From assembly GCF_000023985.1 (NCBI RefSeq), contig NC_013156.1:918363-982362 (forward strand): a stretch of DNA of 64,000 nucleotides, in the 5' to 3' direction. The position numbers were made by a program, and so were the translations under genes. This DNA comes from Methanocaldococcus fervens AG86. Lineage in GTDB: Archaea > AGJL01 > Methanococci > Methanococcales > Methanocaldococcaceae. The notes under the pieces were generated by a model. The model saw nothing but the letters and a program-made list of their open reading frames with translations, had not been told where the DNA came from and did no database searches. Below, piece by piece: positions 62,526 through 64,000 of this stretch (position 1 is the stretch's first letter; every line of letters starts with the position of its first letter).

Positions 62526-63146
62526 TCACTTTAAAATCTTTCCAGTTCTTAAATACCAAATATATAAATCTAACTTAGAGAGCTTTAAATCTACTTCTTC
62601 TCCAATATCTCTTAATATATTTTCAATTTTTATGTATTTTTTCCTATTCAATGTTTTTGGAATCTCATCAATATAATTATTTTCATAAAGTTCCCTTAAA
62701 ATATGCCTGTCAATGATAGCAACATCGTCGTAACCAACATTCCTTAAAAAATGGCTTGCCTCTTTGTATCCAATTCCTTTTATATTTTTCACCAAAAACT
62801 CCCTTGCTATCTTTTCATTTTCAAAACTTTCAACAATATCTTTGATATTTTTAAATTTTCTTGCTAAAACAATATATTCAGCCCTTTTTCTATAAAATCT
62901 ATGCCCTAAATTTTTTAATCTCTCTTCCAATTCATCTCTTGGTAGAGTTAAGAATCCATTTCCAATTTCTTTTTGTATTCTTATCCCACCTTCAGCAGTA
63001 AAATTGGCAGTTAAAATGCAAAAGCAGAGTTCTTTAAACCACTCCTCATTAGGTTTATTTTTGAATGATTTAAATTCTTGAATTCTTTTATCAACAATAT
63101 CTTTAATTTCTGATTTTTTTAACTCTTCAATTTTTTTAATTAGCAT
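62526..63146 (-). CDS. ogg: 8-oxoguanine DNA glycosylase/AP lyase (Ogg2 type)
   Basis: 206 residues of the helix-hairpin-helix GPD superfamily. The hairpin reads NIKGIGYKEASHFLRNVG with the catalytic Lys in GYK, and the catalytic Asp lies in VAIIDRHILREL. It excises 8-oxoguanine and cleaves the abasic strand. Homolog of the structurally studied MjaOgg (MJ0724, from memory). GGTGAAATA precedes ATG 63146. Ends 6 bp before the NikR-like start, so they are transcribed together. Confidence 0.95.
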   Translation of the reverse strand: MLIKKIEELKKSEIKDIVDKRIQEFKSFKNKPNEEWFKELCFCILTANFTAEGGIRIQKEIGNGFLTLPRDELEERLKNLGHRFYRKRAEYIVLARKFKNIKDIVESFENEKIAREFLVKNIKGIGYKEASHFLRNVGYDDVAIIDRHILRELYENNYIDEIPKTLNRKKYIKIENILRDIGEEVDLKLSKLDLYIWYLRTGKILK

Positions 63147-63170
63147 TATTTCACCAAAAATTAAAAAAGT

Positions 63171-63734
63171 TTAAGGTTTTTGCTTTTTCATCTCTATATG
63201 TTTTAAAATAATCCTTTCAATATCCTCTGGTTTGTCTAAAACTTCAATTCCCTCCATCTTTCTAATCCTTTCGACATTCTCAACATCGACATCTCTAATA
63301 TACAATGTTAGTTTTTTGTTTCCTGGTAGAAGAGTTTCTATTTTTCCTTTTTTGTTATCTGGTGGGAAAATATAGACGGGAACTCTCGCTTTCATTGCTT
63401 GGGCAACTGAGTTAGTTATTAAAGTGTCTGCGATTCCATAGGCAATTTTTGCCGTTGTATTCGCAGTTGCTGGAGCCACTAAAAATAAATCATACTTTCC
63501 TGTCTGCAACTTCCCAACTAAAAATGGAGCATTTGCATTAACTTCAACCCTCAAATCATAAAATTCATCTTCCAAAACCTGCCAGAGTTTATACCACTTT
63601 ACAACAATCTTTGCATTTTTTGAGAGATAAATATCTACATCCAAATTGTATTTGTTTTTTAGCTTCTTCATTATTTCAACAACTTCTGGCAGTTTATCCC
63701 CACATCCAGTTATCCCCCATGCGATTCTTAACAT
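63171..63734 (-). CDS. Archaeoflavoprotein (AfpA/MJ0208-type)
   Basis: About 187 residues. MLRIAWGITGCGDKLPEVVEI is the start of a flavodoxin-like, UbiX/Dfp-type FMN-binding fold, with VGKLQTGKYDLFLVAPATANTTAKIA as the phosphate/flavin loop. Members are archaeal flavoproteins that accept electrons from ferredoxin; dihydromethanopterin reductase-like relatives exist. GGGGATAATT precedes ATG 63734. Shares the reverse-strand run with ogg. Confidence 0.8.
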   Translation of the reverse strand: MLRIAWGITGCGDKLPEVVEIMKKLKNKYNLDVDIYLSKNAKIVVKWYKLWQVLEDEFYDLRVEVNANAPFLVGKLQTGKYDLFLVAPATANTTAKIAYGIADTLITNSVAQAMKARVPVYIFPPDNKKGKIETLLPGNKKLTLYIRDVDVENVERIRKMEGIEVLDKPEDIERIILKHIEMKKQKP

Positions 63735-63770
63735 AATTATCCCCAATGATATTTAGTTGTTTTAGTAATT

Positions 63771-64000
63771 TTATAAATCGCTTAATTTATTTTTACCAGT
63801 CCAATCTCCTTCCCTTAAATATAGATATGTCCATTTCTCATTTGTTGCTTTACTTATTGCTTCACACCATTTTTTAGCAGATATATTTTTATCTGGGACT
63901 TGGATTTCCTCCCTACCTTTGGTTTCTATTAGATAATATCCATCTTCTGCTTTAACTATGAAATCAGGATAAAACTTTCTCCATTTTCTTTCTCTTGAAT
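63771..64000 (-). CDS. C-terminal end of a DEAD/DEAH helicase-nuclease (type III restriction Res-like)
   Basis: The reverse frame is open from the window edge to TAA at 63771-63773, giving 76 residues. They include RKFYPDFIVKAEDGYYLIETKGREE, a PD-(D/E)xK nuclease core (PD...ExK), then KNISAKKWCEAISKATNEKW and a basic end. This is the C-terminal endonuclease domain of type III restriction Res subunits and similar SNF2/DEAD proteins. The start and helicase part are outside the window. It suggests a defence locus continuing beyond 64 kb. Confidence 0.7.
   Translation of the reverse strand, partial: SRERKWRKFYPDFIVKAEDGYYLIETKGREEIQVPDKNISAKKWCEAISKATNEKWTYLYLREGDWTGKNKLSDL

Noticed and set aside
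1-64000. CRISPR array
   Set aside because: No run of evenly spaced ~30-bp direct repeats; the repeats seen are few, hairpin-type or irregularly spaced.
1-64000. tRNA or rRNA genes
   Set aside because: I examined the intergenic gaps for GC-rich cloverleaf or rRNA sequence and saw none; the only GC-rich intergenic patch (7281-7350) is a double hairpin, not a tRNA.
1-64000. Selenoprotein genes with in-frame TGA
   Set aside because: No in-frame TGA with a plausible SECIS-bearing context was seen; the FdhA-like protein has Cys in the active site.

Overview
The window is about 64 kb of AT-rich DNA from a hyperthermophilic, hydrogenotrophic methanogen of the Methanocaldococcus type (order Methanococcales). 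The evidence is the gene content: Hmd, the Hcg genes, Fae-Hps, CofG, CofE, MptA, methanogenesis marker proteins, SepCysS, archaeosine TgtA, TFB, TFE and a KlbA intein. The ribosome sites are GGTGA/GGGGAT-like, and TTG/GTG starts are frequent. Most proteins resemble Methanocaldococcus jannaschii proteins as I remember them. It is probably not M. jannaschii itself, because its TFB gene has no intein and blocks that I recall as distant there are joined here. Locus names such as MJ0784 are from memory, not from a search.

Layout. 1-5.8 kb: SepCysS (5' end outside the window), marker-16 metalloprotein, HtpX, a siroheme-synthase-type dehydrogenase, a GGCT-fold protein and TgtA. 5.8-13.1 kb: a small MbhD-like membrane protein, Trm14, DUF63, a TSUP transporter, HypB, a conserved 30S-biogenesis/initiation group (Dim2-like KH protein, Rio1, aIF1A) and CofG. 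13.2-17.6 kb: hmd-hcgA-hcgB-hcgG, the [Fe]-hydrogenase and part of its cofactor pathway. 17.6-20.5 kb: decayed genes (one DUF2283-like), then an OLD-family ATPase-TOPRIM nuclease with a small WYL-like partner, a likely defence pair. 20.5-31.4 kb: DUF457, ArgH, an AIRS-like protein with marker proteins 15 and 17 and a radical SAM protein, a permease, and an HgdB/double-cubane-type protein with its activator opposite a short FdhA-like protein. 31.5-38.2 kb: Fen1, PyrK, Fae-Hps, a GMC oxidoreductase, marker 14 and a methyltransferase. 38.4-39.8 kb: remains of a BREX-like ATPase pair. 40-47.3 kb: DUF447, AroD, cyclase, Gar1, TFB and a KlbA/TadC-type pilus or secretion operon whose ATPase carries an intein. 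47.3-51.7 kb: HD protein, TFE, ATP-grasp, MptA and an Orc1/Cdc6-like AAA+ protein. 51.7-53.4 kb: probable replication origin with repeats, a winged-helix gene and a 32-bp perfect inverted repeat. 53.4-64 kb: a winged-helix protein coupled to CbiL, CofE, TusA-DsrE fusion, NapH-like ferredoxin with a frameshifted partner, DUF166, cupin, hybrid-cluster protein, NikR-like regulator, Ogg, archaeoflavoprotein, and the 3' end of a restriction/helicase-type gene.

The most unusual signals are as follows. (1) A hairpin element lies after three different genes (DUF63, AIRS-like, PyrK), and each time a second copy of the upstream gene's 3' end begins where the hairpin ends. (2) The origin-like region beside the Orc-like gene has a 32-bp inverted repeat framing about 314 bp of very AT-rich DNA. 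(3) The OLD nuclease has an internal duplication and a tightly linked WYL-like protein. (4) A matched pair of operator-like palindromes lies between the double-cubane protein and the truncated molybdopterin-type protein.
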